The notes under the pieces: generated by a model
Told to the model about the DNA's origin: nothing
Seen by the model: the letters and a program-made list of their open reading frames with translations, nothing else
Database searches by the model: none
NCBI GenBank assembly: GCA_964485555.1
Contig: CAZAJN010000044.1
Coordinates: 1-34,671 of the forward strand
DNA: 34,671 nucleotides
Direction: 5' to 3'
Origin: GWC2-37-8 sp964485555
GTDB taxonomy: Bacteria; Patescibacteriota; Minisyncoccia; Moranbacterales; GWC2-37-73
Made by a program: the position numbers and the translations under genes
Shown: piece by piece, positions 1-8,338 of the stretch
Numbering within the stretch: position 1 is the stretch's first letter
How the letters are laid out: the number at the start of each line of letters is the position of its first letter

Positions 1-135
1 CACTCTCATTCTTCCAGAAATATGAGCCAAGACCTCATGTCCATTGTCTAAACGCACTCTAAACGTTGTACTAGGCAACGTTTCGATGATTGTTCCTTCC
101 AATTTTATGAGTTCTTTTTCCTGTTTTGGTGCCAT
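1..135 (-). CDS. infA: Translation initiation factor IF-1 (3' part cut by window edge)
   Basis: The first 45 codons are visible from an ATG at 133-135; the C-terminal third lies beyond the window start. IF-1 is a single OB-fold (S1-like) protein that occupies the 30S A site with IF-2 and IF-3 during initiation. The visible part begins MAPKQEKELIKLEGTI and contains FRVRLDNGHEVLAHISGRMR, which follows the family pattern closely, so recognition is secure. No good Shine-Dalgarno precedes the ATG. A consensus promoter lies about 185 bases upstream, leaving a long leader with predicted structure, listed separately. In most bacteria infA sits in a ribosomal protein cluster with rpmJ, rpsM and rpsK; those genes would lie off the left edge. 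Confidence 0.95.
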   Translation of the reverse strand, partial: MAPKQEKELIKLEGTIIETLPSTTFRVRLDNGHEVLAHISGRMRV

Positions 136-312
136 AATTTGCTTTACTTTTACAACATAAAAATAGAGGGGGTTACTTGAGCAGCACTATCCTAATTCAT
201 GAATTCAAATAGTAAAAAGCCTCTACTCTTAGAAACTATTAAATTTTACCTACCCATTAAATGCCTGACAAAATCAGACACCACTAAGTGGTTTTAATTG
301 GGTGAAAAAACG
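136..312 (-). promoter_or_regulatory. Structured 5' leader of infA (three-way junction plus RBS-proximal stem)
   Basis: The gap upstream of infA holds no gene. Just downstream of the predicted transcription start, three stems fold into a compact three-way junction: P1 pairs 252-261 with 293-303 (one bulge), P2 pairs 280-284 with 288-292, and P3 pairs 265-268 with 274-277. P2 abuts P1 with no linker, which would favour coaxial stacking. Nearer the start codon, cctcta around 221-226 can pair with tagagg around 164-169. The pairings are seen in the sequence. A regulatory role, such as a ribosomal-protein-type leader, is inferred, and it matches no riboswitch class I recognise. Confidence 0.45.
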
Positions 313-319
313 TATAGCA

Positions 320-348
320 ATCTTAACAAAGTATTCTTTTCTTGTCAA
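320..348 (-). promoter_or_regulatory. Sigma-70-type promoter for infA
   Basis: On the minus strand a perfect -35 TTGACA (343-348) is followed after 17 bases by TAAGAT (320-325). Transcription would start near 313, about 178 bases before the infA ATG. This is one of the two best promoters in the window. Confidence 0.7.
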
Positions 349-444
349 CCCTGAAAATAAGCTCCTGTCTTGTGACTTATGAATTATAGCTTCCAAATTT
401 AGCTTATCTTGGTTTTACGCAATTAATTATTGCCATAATTGGCT

Positions 445-2340
445 CTAATTAGCCTCATTTTGAATTTCAATGTTAACTCTTGAAGGATAATTAGGTATTT
501 TAGAGATGAAACTCGGACTAAATTCAACATCGGCACTCTTTATGGAAGGATATTTCCTCAAAATATCAGCCAATTTGTCATCATTTTTACCCAATAAATC
601 TTTTTTAATTTTTTCACTATCAATAATCGGTGTGGACTCCAATTCAGCATATACCCTCAGATTTAGAGAAGACAGTTCGAAATCTGGCTCCACACTACCA
701 TAATCAACTTTGACAATTTCGGTCTTAACTTGGCTGTCATCAACTCCACTCTTGGATGAGGCACTTATCATTCCTCTGACGTCTTTTTCAGAAAAAACCA
801 GAGCAACCACTGAACCGGAAACCACCCAATCGAATGAGTCAGTCACTGTTCCTATTTTTGTTGAAGCTGAAGATTTCGCAATCACAATCTTTTCCGCCTG
901 AGAAAGAACAATCTCACCAGGAGCAAGACCGTCCCTGACGGCTTCACTTATTTTTTCTTTGAAGGCGGCCTCCGTCTTCTGCTTGGCGCTGTCAAAATCA
1001 GATTGGGAAACAGCACTACTGTCAGCTTCAGCCCCATCCCCTGAACCTCCGGTAGTTGCAGAATCAGAAGTAGCATAAAATTTATCGAATTTAGGACCAC
1101 CTGCGAAACCTGGAATCGTAAATTTGGTGGCATCTATATTATAATCACTTCCTGCCCTATCAGCTACAACTTCAGCTTGAATAGCTCCTGGCGTCAACTG
1201 ACCAGCCACATTCGATGAACCTGGAACCACAACGTTCTTAACCAATCGAAATATTTTGCCATCAGAAGACTCCAGACGGGTAGTTGCAACCAGGGTTTGC
1301 GGCTCTGAGCTGTATTCATTGTAAATGACAACTTTTCCATGAGCTTTTTTACCGGAAACTTCTTTTGCACCAGTCACCTGATACGATAAGGAAATCTGCT
1401 CATCCTTTTCGATGACCCTCAAAGGTATCGCATTCGTATTTTCAATAGTGGCATCATTCCCTGCTTTGATCTCTATATCAACCTTCTTTTTAGTCACGTC
1501 AGATTTGATGACAATCTTAGCACTTGGAAAAAATAGATACCCGGCGACGCCCAGAAAAACCAAACTGCAAAGCAGCATGAAGACCAAAAATACTTTTTTC
1601 ATTTTCCCATTCCCAATGCTTCTCGCTTCGCTCTTCTGCACCTTATCAGCATAGGAATGAGAATCAGAGGAAAACATTCTCTCCAACGTTTCAGCCTTAT
1701 GTGGATCGAGCTGATTCTTAAAAACTCCTCCGGCTTTGGAGCCTCTCACTGCGCCTGAAGATTGAATGATGTCAGATTTTCTACCATGGGACCGCAGACT
1801 CTCTTTGGAAGTTTTTCTGAGCACTATTTTTTCCGGATTTTCCCTCTTGCCGGAAGCATGACTTGTCATTCTTCCTTTCGGTTTTTCATTTCTGCCAGAA
1901 CTTATTGGAAGCGCATTGTCCTTTTCAGATTGATAAAAATCACCTGATCCCACATTTCTCAATCGCACCTGTTTGTCTTGACCAGGGCCTGTTCTCTTGG
2001 CAGGTTCAAGATCCTCATGCATCTCAGGCACAAACTCCTCTTCATTTTCATTCTGATCAATATAAAAATCCCCAACAGAATTCAAACCGTCCAGCGACTC
2101 GCAAGTTTCTATTCCACTCCTTTCGGCCATTGAAATTGCGACTTCGTCTTGCGTCACCAAAATAACACGCTTGGAAATTTTATCAGCTTCGCGCTTCAAT
2201 ATCTTCAAATTGACAATGCTTTGCAAAAAAAGAGCACGTTTAGGCACAACGAAATAATTATCACCAGACATTGACTTGTTCAATCTGTCAATCACCGATG
2301 AAATCTCTTCGTCAACATCAATATAAAATGTTTGATGCAT
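445..2340 (-). CDS. One-pass membrane protein with baseplate-J-like extracytoplasmic region
   Basis: This 631-residue protein has three visible parts. Residues 1-85 look like a small cytoplasmic alpha/beta domain (YFVVPKRALFLQSIVNL, then RVILVTQDEVA). Residues 85-245 are a polar, low-complexity linker. A single membrane helix at about 249-271 leads into an outside region at about 275-631. The latter has repeated beta-rich segments with GKVVIYNEYSSEPQTLVATT and AEVVADRAGSDYN, the style of sequence annotated as baseplate J/gp47-like in many CPR genomes. A Ser/Gly/Ala-rich stretch follows at about 425-445. It lies 82 bases downstream of the FtsA-like gene and is probably co-transcribed with it, suggesting a shared envelope or pilus-like structure. 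The fold name is from pattern memory, and the function is unknown. Confidence 0.6.
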   Translation of the reverse strand: MHQTFYIDVDEEISSVIDRLNKSMSGDNYFVVPKRALFLQSIVNLKILKREADKISKRVILVTQDEVAISMAERSGIETCESLDGLNSVGDFYIDQNENEEEFVPEMHEDLEPAKRTGPGQDKQVRLRNVGSGDFYQSEKDNALPISSGRNEKPKGRMTSHASGKRENPEKIVLRKTSKESLRSHGRKSDIIQSSGAVRGSKAGGVFKNQLDPHKAETLERMFSSDSHSYADKVQKSEARSIGNGKMKKVFLVFMLLCSLVFLGVAGYLFFPSAKIVIKSDVTKKKVDIEIKAGNDATIENTNAIPLRVIEKDEQISLSYQVTGAKEVSGKKAHGKVVIYNEYSSEPQTLVATTRLESSDGKIFRLVKNVVVPGSSNVAGQLTPGAIQAEVVADRAGSDYNIDATKFTIPGFAGGPKFDKFYATSDSATTGGSGDGAEADSSAVSQSDFDSAKQKTEAAFKEKISEAVRDGLAPGEIVLSQAEKIVIAKSSASTKIGTVTDSFDWVVSGSVVALVFSEKDVRGMISASSKSGVDDSQVKTEIVKVDYGSVEPDFELSSLNLRVYAELESTPIIDSEKIKKDLLGKNDDKLADILRKYPSIKSADVEFSPSFISKIPNYPSRVNIEIQNEAN

Positions 2341-2343
2341 ACA

Positions 2344-2420
2344 ATCAGGTTTTAGCTTTTTAGCTTTTTAGCTTTTTAGAATTTCTAAGAAGCTGAGAAG
2401 CTAATGCCTAATTAGCTATT
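2344..2420. repeat. Tandem and inverted 'tagcttttt' word repeat in intergenic gap
   Basis: Three tandem copies of a 9-base unit (tagcttttt) are followed by inverted copies of its core (agaagctgagaagct), so the gap can fold back. It lies directly after the stop of the FtsA-like gene. Confidence 0.7.
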
Positions 2421-2422
2421 TA

Positions 2423-3706
2423 TTAATCTTGCATTGTTTGCAAAACACGACGTAAAATTCCAGACATGACCTTTTCCTCGCCAGTAACATCCAGGACAAG
2501 ATTCGCCAGACCCATTGGCGTCACATCTTGAGGATTTTTGAGCTCGCTTGTCTGATCTACAATTCTCACAACATCTCGAGGTTGCAGATAACTAACCACC
2601 GGTGTTTTTGCAAAAGGGAGATTCTTGACCCAGTCAGATGAAAGAAGTGCTTTCTTGATTCCAGGCAATCCACTGCCTCCACCACAAAGCAAAATCTTTG
2701 AAGGCAAGACGTCCGTCCCTGCAAATTCAGCCAAGGAAAGCTCCACGCCGCTAAGCCAAACTGCCGCGTCACTTTGCAAAATCTGTTCTATTTTGAAACT
2801 CACATCTTCTCCCAATTTACCTTCAGCATATTTTATTTTCAATTCTTCAGCTTCATCCAATTCTATTCTCAATTCTTGAGCTAGTTTTTTTGTAAAAGCC
2901 CTCCCTCCGAATGCAAACATCTTCGTTCCCTCCAGTCCGCCATTTCGCACCACTGCAATATCAGTCGTACCGCCTCCAATATCAATAAATATTGCATTGA
3001 AATCCAGGGCGTCATCATAATCGACGCTTCGAGCTACGGCATATGGTTCAGCAGCAATGCTGACCAGGTCTATGTTCAGTTCATCAGCAATGGCCTGCAG
3101 AGCTCCCAGGTGTATCATCGGGGCGTATGCATTGAAAATACTGACAGACACGTCCTTGCCTTGAAATCCAATCGGGTTCGTCACCTGATACCCGTCGATT
3201 CTCACATCAACTATGGCCGCATTTATAAGTTTTACATCGATATCCTGCCCGGTTTCCCATTCTATTTGCTGTTGAATCCTTTCATAAGCTTTCATCTGAA
3301 CTTTCTGAATGATACTCTTAAGTTCTGGAAAATCAATTCTTGAATCAGGATTTCCTCGCTCATAATGAACCGTTGTCGTTGTTCCCTTTACCAATTCGCC
3401 CGCAATTCCAACAATCGCCTTTTTCACTTTCTTTATTCCAGCGTTGTCCAGGGCTTTACCTATGGAAACCTTGCAAGTTTCAATCACGCCTGAAATATCA
3501 GAAACTGCTCCACTCTGCATGTTCCCTCTTTTCTGTGATTCTTTGCCAACACCAACAACTATGCCGGATTTTCCGTCACCATCAATCTGAAAAACCAAAG
3601 CTTTTGCAACTTCAGTCCCAATGTCCAGTGCCAAATAATATTCAGCACCTGACTTAACGAATAATTTTGAAAAAATAGACATACTCACAAAAATCTCAAT
3701 GTCCAA
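2423..3706 (-). CDS. FtsA/PilM-type actin-fold ATPase with SHS2 domain
   Basis: An actin-like ATPase of the FtsA/PilM family. Phosphate-1 motif YYLALDIGTEVAKALVF is near the N terminus, an SHS2-like insert follows (VKKAIVGIAGELVKGTT onward), then phosphate-2 IFIDIGGGTTDIAVV and adenosine motif LLCGGGSGLPGIKKAL. FtsA tethers FtsZ to the membrane, while PilM and relatives anchor type IV pilus or similar envelope machines. The frame opens with TTG at 3706, but ATG at 3682 (MSIFSKLF, 419 aa) is the likelier start. The C terminus ends LRRVLQTMQD, without an obvious FtsA amphipathic membrane helix. The downstream membrane protein suggests an envelope-machine role rather than, or besides, cell division. 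Family assignment is confident; the choice between FtsA and PilM-like is open. Confidence 0.8.
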   Translation of the reverse strand: MDIEIFVSMSIFSKLFVKSGAEYYLALDIGTEVAKALVFQIDGDGKSGIVVGVGKESQKRGNMQSGAVSDISGVIETCKVSIGKALDNAGIKKVKKAIVGIAGELVKGTTTTVHYERGNPDSRIDFPELKSIIQKVQMKAYERIQQQIEWETGQDIDVKLINAAIVDVRIDGYQVTNPIGFQGKDVSVSIFNAYAPMIHLGALQAIADELNIDLVSIAAEPYAVARSVDYDDALDFNAIFIDIGGGTTDIAVVRNGGLEGTKMFAFGGRAFTKKLAQELRIELDEAEELKIKYAEGKLGEDVSFKIEQILQSDAAVWLSGVELSLAEFAGTDVLPSKILLCGGGSGLPGIKKALLSSDWVKNLPFAKTPVVSYLQPRDVVRIVDQTSELKNPQDVTPMGLANLVLDVTGEEKVMSGILRRVLQTMQD

Positions 3707-3808
3707 ATCCTAAATCCCAATAAAATCTAAATAACAAATTTCAAAATTTTTCATTTGAGATTGAGTCATTTATTGGACATTTGGTTTTAAGATTTTAGAT
3801 TTAAAGAC
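3690..3808. repeat. Degenerate 'aaatctaaat' word repeat with inverted halves
   Basis: The gap before the FtsA-like gene is made of variants of aaatcc/aaatctaaat, with the halves inverted: 'tgtccaaat' near 3700 recurs as 'atttggaca' near 3775. It contains no open frame. It overlaps the TTG-started extension of the neighbouring gene, which argues for the ATG start at 3682. Confidence 0.6.
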
Positions 3809-3821
3809 TTTTTTATTTACA

Positions 3822-4829
3822 TTAATTCAATAATTTTACAGAAACCTTATTTGCCAATATTTCAATCTCTTTTTCACCCAAAAGTCCTGCCTGTCCGCCA
3901 TACTCTTTGAGCGAATTACTGCTGTTGGCCACACCCCATCTCAGGCATGTTTCCAAATCCATTCGCTTAAGATGAGCTGTGAAAAAACCGCTAGTGAAGG
4001 CATCTCCAGCGCCTGTTGAATCAACTGCGTCCGTCAGCAACGCTTCAGCGTGAATGATTCTGTGTCCGTCGTATGCCCAAGCTCCCCTGATTCCATCAGT
4101 AATTGTTATCATCCTGGCTCCAAGTCTATGCAAAATTTTCACCAAATATTCCTCATTTTCCAAAAGCTCCCTGACTGCAATGTCTCCACAGCCTGAAACA
4201 ATCTCCACCGCCTCATCCTTGTTGACGAAAAGAATCTCACAATGAGTTATTGTTTCGATTATCTTTTTGACGTCTTCATGAATCGTGCTTTGACGAGGAT
4301 TGAAAGCCACCTTTATCTTGTTTTTATTGGAGGTTGAAATTATGGTGTCAATATTTTTCTGCCACTCTCCAGTCAGATCGCCAACAAAAATCCAGTGCGG
4401 ACGACCGATTTTCTCTTCTTGGACGATGAGCTTTTGGTTCGCAATCTGGTTTGTAAAAATGACCCGATCGGAACTTTTTTCATCAACAACAATAGCCGAC
4501 AAGTCGCTCTGGCAATTATTCTGCACACATACGAGCGAAAGATTGACTCCTATTTTTCCAAGTTCCTTGCTTATCCATTTGCCAACTGCATCATCTCCGA
4601 TGCATCCATACATCGACACATCTTCTCCCAACTTAGCCAGTCCGCACGCGACATTGGCACTACAACCGCCAAGAGCCTCGTGTCTTTGCGCGATGTGACA
4701 TTTTGATCCCAATTCGAAAGCAAGTTTTTTTTGAGACAGCAAATCTTCCGGCGTATCATATGCCACACCCTCACTCGTAGGAAAAAAAATGTCCTGCGTC
4801 ACAGCTCCAATTGTTAATATTTCCGACAT
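3822..4829 (-). CDS. PfkB-family carbohydrate/nucleoside kinase
   Basis: A 335-residue sugar or nucleoside kinase of the PfkB (ribokinase) family, which phosphorylates a hydroxymethyl group using ATP. The first signature is GGCSANVACGLAKLG (about 54-68). The second, DSTGAGDAFTSGFF (about 270-283), supplies catalytic base Asp276 and the anion hole. FVNKDEA (201-207) is also typical. The length is normal. Substrate cannot be set from sequence; adenosine, ribose and fructose-type substrates are possible. It is the gene downstream of enolase (28-base gap), so co-transcription with the glycolytic genes is likely. ATG start at 4827-4829. Confidence 0.88.
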   Translation of the reverse strand: MSEILTIGAVTQDIFFPTSEGVAYDTPEDLLSQKKLAFELGSKCHIAQRHEALGGCSANVACGLAKLGEDVSMYGCIGDDAVGKWISKELGKIGVNLSLVCVQNNCQSDLSAIVVDEKSSDRVIFTNQIANQKLIVQEEKIGRPHWIFVGDLTGEWQKNIDTIISTSNKNKIKVAFNPRQSTIHEDVKKIIETITHCEILFVNKDEAVEIVSGCGDIAVRELLENEEYLVKILHRLGARMITITDGIRGAWAYDGHRIIHAEALLTDAVDSTGAGDAFTSGFFTAHLKRMDLETCLRWGVANSSNSLKEYGGQAGLLGEKEIEILANKVSVKLLN

Positions 4830-4858
4830 CGTAATTTTTGTTTTTGTGATTTTTTATA

Positions 4859-6157
4859 TTAGACAGCAAGCTCTTTTTCGATCTTCATCAAACGATTGTA
4901 TTTGCAAAGTCTTTCGCCTCTTGAAAGTGAACCCGACTTGATGAATTCAGCTGCTGTTCCCGCAGCCAGATCCGCGATAAAATCGTCAGTCGTTTCCCCG
5001 CTGCGATGAGATATCATAATTTTGAGCTTATTCTTCTTTGCCAAGCTGATGCAATTCAGAGTTTCAGAGAGACTTCCAATCTGGTTCACCTTAATAAGAA
5101 CTGCATTGCAAGCCTTTTCCGCGATTGCTCGCTCCACTCTTTTCACATTAGTAACCAAAAGATCATCACCTACCAACAAATTCTCATTCAACACTTCCTT
5201 AGGAATTCCTGGGAGTATGGGTTTTTTGGCAATCTTTTCCGTCATCTGAGCCCAACCCTCCCAATCATCTTCTGCCAAACCATCTTCTACTGAAACTATA
5301 TAATATTTATCTATCCATTCGCGATATATGTTGATCAGTTGTTCGCGTTCCAACAATACTCCTTCCGGCTTGAAGACATAATTTTTTTCATCCTCGTCAT
5401 AAAAACTGCTAGCAGCAGCATCCAATCCCAAATTAACTTGGGTTCCGAGTTCATATCCACACATAGTTATCGCTTGGTTTATAAGCTCCAGAGCTTGAGT
5501 GTTGCTTTCCAATTTAGGTGAAAATCCACCTTCATCGCCAACTCCACTGCTATGATTGCCAGCTTCCAAAATCTTTTTCAAGCTATGAAAAATTTCGCTT
5601 CCAGCCCTCAATTGCTCAGAGAAAGTTTTGATTCCGGTTGGGATAACCTTAAACTCCTGAATACTAAGACCGCTATCACTATGTTTTCCGCCATTCAAAA
5701 CATTGAACATCGGCACTGGCAACTTAGGCTCGACATTGAGTCCGGAAATTTCATTTATGTATCGATAGAGAGGAATTTTTTTAGCCATAGCAGTAGCTCT
5801 GCAAACAGCCAGCGATACGCCGAGTATAGCATTGGCACCGAGGCTTGATTTGTTTTCAGTTCCGTCAAGCTGTAGCATCAATTCATCGATTTCGAACTGC
5901 TTGCTAGCGTCTTTGCCGATCAATATTTCCTTGATAGATGTGTTCACATTCTCAACAGCCTTCAAGACACCTTGCCCACCATAACGACTCTCGTCGCCAT
6001 CGCGAAGTTCCAGAGCTTCAAATTTCCCAGTTGAAGCTCCTGAAGGAACGGCTGCAACAGCGCGAATTCCACCGCTCAAAACTACCTCAACCTCAACAGT
6101 TGGATTTCCCCTTGAATCTAATATCTCCCTAGCCTCCAATTGCGTAATTTTAAACAT
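4859..6157 (-). CDS. eno: Enolase
   Basis: A complete 432-residue enolase, converting 2-phosphoglycerate to phosphoenolpyruvate in lower glycolysis. Conserved features are visible: REILDSRGNPTVEVEV at the N terminus, the mobile loop PSGASTGKFEALELRDGD, NGGKHSDSGL with His159, GDEGGFSP with the acid-base Glu209, Mg2+ ligands Asp246 (LGLDAAAS), Glu291 (VSVEDGLAEDDWEGW) and an Asp in VGDDLLVTN, and the catalytic Lys356 in LIKVNQIGSLSET. ISHRSGETTDDFIADLA closes the active site. There is a short insertion around 320-328 (KEVLNENLL) before the GDD motif. Enolase is also a known moonlighting surface protein and an RNA degradosome part elsewhere; nothing here addresses that. Confidence 0.97.
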   Translation of the reverse strand: MFKITQLEAREILDSRGNPTVEVEVVLSGGIRAVAAVPSGASTGKFEALELRDGDESRYGGQGVLKAVENVNTSIKEILIGKDASKQFEIDELMLQLDGTENKSSLGANAILGVSLAVCRATAMAKKIPLYRYINEISGLNVEPKLPVPMFNVLNGGKHSDSGLSIQEFKVIPTGIKTFSEQLRAGSEIFHSLKKILEAGNHSSGVGDEGGFSPKLESNTQALELINQAITMCGYELGTQVNLGLDAAASSFYDEDEKNYVFKPEGVLLEREQLINIYREWIDKYYIVSVEDGLAEDDWEGWAQMTEKIAKKPILPGIPKEVLNENLLVGDDLLVTNVKRVERAIAEKACNAVLIKVNQIGSLSETLNCISLAKKNKLKIMISHRSGETTDDFIADLAAGTAAEFIKSGSLSRGERLCKYNRLMKIEKELAV

Positions 6158-6211
6158 ATCTTTTGTTTTAATTTTATAAAATTTTTATTTTACGAAAACA
6201 CTCTTTCATTT

Positions 6212-6820
6212 TTAATTCAGCCTGATCCAGACAAATATCTGCTGCAATGGATTGATCATGACCAACACCAACAGTAGTAGCATGTAATAAACCGTAAGAT
6301 ATTTCAAGGTCATGAAATATTGATGATGCGATTCAAAACCATTGATGTTTTTTCTCATGAATTGCCAGGAAGAAATTACGAACTTACAATGAATCAATGC
6401 TATCACTGCCACGGAAATGATGAGCAGCAAGGAGGCGGCTGAAATTTGACTGCTATACAAGAAAAATGTTCCGAAAAAAAATAACGGCAAAATCCAAAAT
6501 GTTTCCTTGTCCCAAAAATCATCGTCCTTGTTGAAATTTACAAAACTTGAAAAGTACAGATGTGGTATGGATATGAAATTGATTATCAGTCCGATTGAAA
6601 ACACCGACGCTGTCACCCAGCTGTACACTCCGAAATAATTTCCAGGAGCCAGGATGTTGAGATTATTCAAAAGGATCAACATGAAACCTATATACAACAA
6701 TGCTTGAGAAAAGTACAGCCCCATCAACGATCGCGGATTAGTCTTCCTTAGCATGTACAATGGCTTTGGTTGTTCGTTGCACACATCCATTCCACCCTCT
6801 TTGAATTCAGGATTGTTCAT
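6212..6820 (-). CDS. Uncharacterised five-helix membrane protein
   Basis: I do not recognise this 202-residue protein. About 28 polar residues with one Cys precede five hydrophobic segments at roughly 30-50, 60-84, 104-122, 124-146 and 171-192; the C terminus is short (FVWIRLN). The segment between helices 2 and 3 is charged (NFNKDDDFWDKE). No enzyme motif is visible. It has its own extended -10 promoter just upstream and lies between pgk and eno on the same strand, but nothing ties it to glycolysis. A start at the ATG 6818-6820 gives a natural N terminus; an internal ATG at residue 11 is also possible. Confidence 0.65.
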   Translation of the reverse strand: MNNPEFKEGGMDVCNEQPKPLYMLRKTNPRSLMGLYFSQALLYIGFMLILLNNLNILAPGNYFGVYSWVTASVFSIGLIINFISIPHLYFSSFVNFNKDDDFWDKETFWILPLFFFGTFFLYSSQISAASLLLIISVAVIALIHCKFVISSWQFMRKNINGFESHHQYFMTLKYLTVYYMLLLLVLVMINPLQQIFVWIRLN

Positions 6821-6855
6821 ATCTAATATTTTTATATTTGCTGTTCAATGTCTAT

Positions 6856-6864
6856 ATTATACCA
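6856..6864 (-). promoter_or_regulatory. Extended -10 promoter for the 5-TM protein
   Basis: On the minus strand the sequence reads TGGTATAAT: a perfect -10 at 6856-6861 with an upstream TG. No good -35 is visible. Transcription would start near 6848, about 28 bases before the ATG. Confidence 0.5.
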
Positions 6865-6890
6865 TACGAAAAAAAATTAGAATAGAAACA

Positions 6891-7946
6891 TTATATTGCT
6901 CGCAAAGATTCTATTCCGGGCATGTGGTTTCCGCTCAAATATTCAAGCATAGCCCCGCCTCCGGTAGACACGAATGAGATGCTTCCCATGAGGTTGCGCT
7001 CTTCCAATACTTGCACTGATTCTCCTCCGCCAATCAATGTGAAATTATCACTATCCGCAATGATATCAAGAATTTGTCTGGTTCCTTGATCGTATGGTGA
7101 TTGTTCAAATTTACCCATTGGTCCGTTCCAGACAATTACTTTTGAATTGGAAATAATTTCTTTGAATTTTTGAATGGTCCTAGGTCCAATATCCAAACGA
7201 TCTTCAGCAAAATCCACTGGGAGGATAACTTTTGGAGAAAACTGTATTTTTTGATCTATAGCCTCATTGGCAACCCTGCCTCCAACCAATACATACGTAT
7301 ACGTCTCTTCGAATTTTTTAATGAGCGGAAGCTTGGTCTCAATCTTAGCTCCACCGATAATGGCAGTTGCGGGAAGTTTCGGCTCATGAATAACGCGGTT
7401 CAAATTTTTTATTTCTTCCTGCAGCCAAAGACCTGCATAGCTAGGCAAATACTTCGTGACACCTGTCACTGATGCCTGATCCCTGTGGCAAACACTGAAA
7501 GCGTCATTAACGAATGCGTCAAAATTTTCAGCCAATTTTTTTGCAAATTCCGGATCACTTCTTTCTTCCTCCTCATGGAATCTGACATTTTCCAAAAGCA
7601 AAATCTCTCCTTCTTTCAAGAAGCCCAGCGCTACTGCAACATCTTCACCAACACATTCTCCAACAAATACTATTTTTTTGCCTAATATTTTTTCCAATTC
7701 ATCCCTCACTTGATTCAATGAAAAGTCAGGATCCACTTTTCCATCAGGACGTCCAAGATGAGACATTAGGGCAACTCTTGCGCCTTCTTGAGCGCAAAGA
7801 TGATGAACAGATTTTTTGCAGGCTTCCAGTTTATAACGTTCCTGAATTTTTCCGTCCACAATTGCCACATTAAAATCAGCCCGAACCAAAACCTTCTTGT
7901 TCAAAAACACGCCTTCTTGTATCTTATTAATGTTCATATTTTTCAT
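6891..7946 (-). CDS. pgk: Phosphoglycerate kinase, compact form
   Basis: Transfers phosphate between 1,3-bisphosphoglycerate and ADP. Substrate motifs VLVRADFNV, LMSHLGRPDG and LLLENVRFHEEE, then AFVNDAF, ATAIIGGAKIETKL, VIVWNGPMGKFE and the C-terminal nucleotide loop IGGGES...VSTGGGAMLEYL are all present. The protein is 351 residues, whereas usual bacterial enzymes have 385-400. The missing part falls between VGGRVANEAI and LPVDFAEDRLDIGP, where the family normally has about 45 more residues including part of the nucleotide-side surface. Flanking motifs are intact, so this looks like an in-frame compaction rather than a broken gene. The start may be ATG 7946 or ATG 7937 (MNINKIQ); no clear ribosome site decides. 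Confidence 0.94.
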   Translation of the reverse strand: MKNMNINKIQEGVFLNKKVLVRADFNVAIVDGKIQERYKLEACKKSVHHLCAQEGARVALMSHLGRPDGKVDPDFSLNQVRDELEKILGKKIVFVGECVGEDVAVALGFLKEGEILLLENVRFHEEEERSDPEFAKKLAENFDAFVNDAFSVCHRDQASVTGVTKYLPSYAGLWLQEEIKNLNRVIHEPKLPATAIIGGAKIETKLPLIKKFEETYTYVLVGGRVANEAIDQKIQFSPKVILPVDFAEDRLDIGPRTIQKFKEIISNSKVIVWNGPMGKFEQSPYDQGTRQILDIIADSDNFTLIGGGESVQVLEERNLMGSISFVSTGGGAMLEYLSGNHMPGIESLRAI

Positions 7947-7993
7947 TTAAACATTTATTCACTTAAGCATATAAACAATACTGGCCACGTGGT

Positions 7994-8233
7994 CACATGA
8001 ATATATTTTTTATGGGATCATACGCAATATATGGCACCATGGAAAACGGCTGCGTTTTTTGTTTTACTGTTTTCTTTTTGGCCAACAATTCAGGGCAGTA
8101 ATTCTTGAGTCCTTGACCATGGATCTCGGTCAAGAACGTGCTCAAAAAGGAAATAGGAAAACAAAAATGCACTTGATTCTAAATAATTGGAACCATATAT
8201 TGCGCATGACCCTTTTTATGTTCCCATGTCTAC
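7994..8233. repeat. Long imperfect foldback element in the pgk-mraY gap
   Basis: This gap of about 390 bases has no convincing gene but contains nested inverted arms. The outer arm, gggatcatacgcaatatatg at 8014-8033 plus weaker flanks from 7994, pairs with 8190-8212 and flanks to 8233. The middle arm at 8051-8079 (T-rich) pairs with 8145-8170 (A-rich). The inner arm cttgacc at 8112-8118 pairs with ggtcaag at 8128-8134. The order is properly nested, so the whole 240 bases can form one long hairpin. The outer motif recurs near 34093. It may be a MITE-like element or a structured RNA; no transposase is present. Confidence 0.65.
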
Positions 8234-8264
8234 ATCTTACACCAAAATCTGCTTTTTGGACATA

Positions 8265-8315
8265 AAAAAAGAATTACGTAATTTTCACCAACTGATGGAT
8301 ACGTAATTCTTTTTT
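8265..8315. terminator. Bidirectional terminator downstream of mraY
   Basis: A perfect 16-base stem (8265-8280 with 8300-8315; core gaattacgta) has a 19-base loop and A/T runs on both sides, so it can terminate either strand. It lies 24 bases after the mraY stop. Confidence 0.85.
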
Positions 8316-8338
8316 AGAAATTCGTGTGAAGCAAGATG

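Noticed and set aside
8059..8265. Plus-strand 68-codon frame in the pgk-mraY gap
   Set aside because: It lies within the long foldback, has no ribosome site or recognisable protein, and ends inside the bidirectional terminator.
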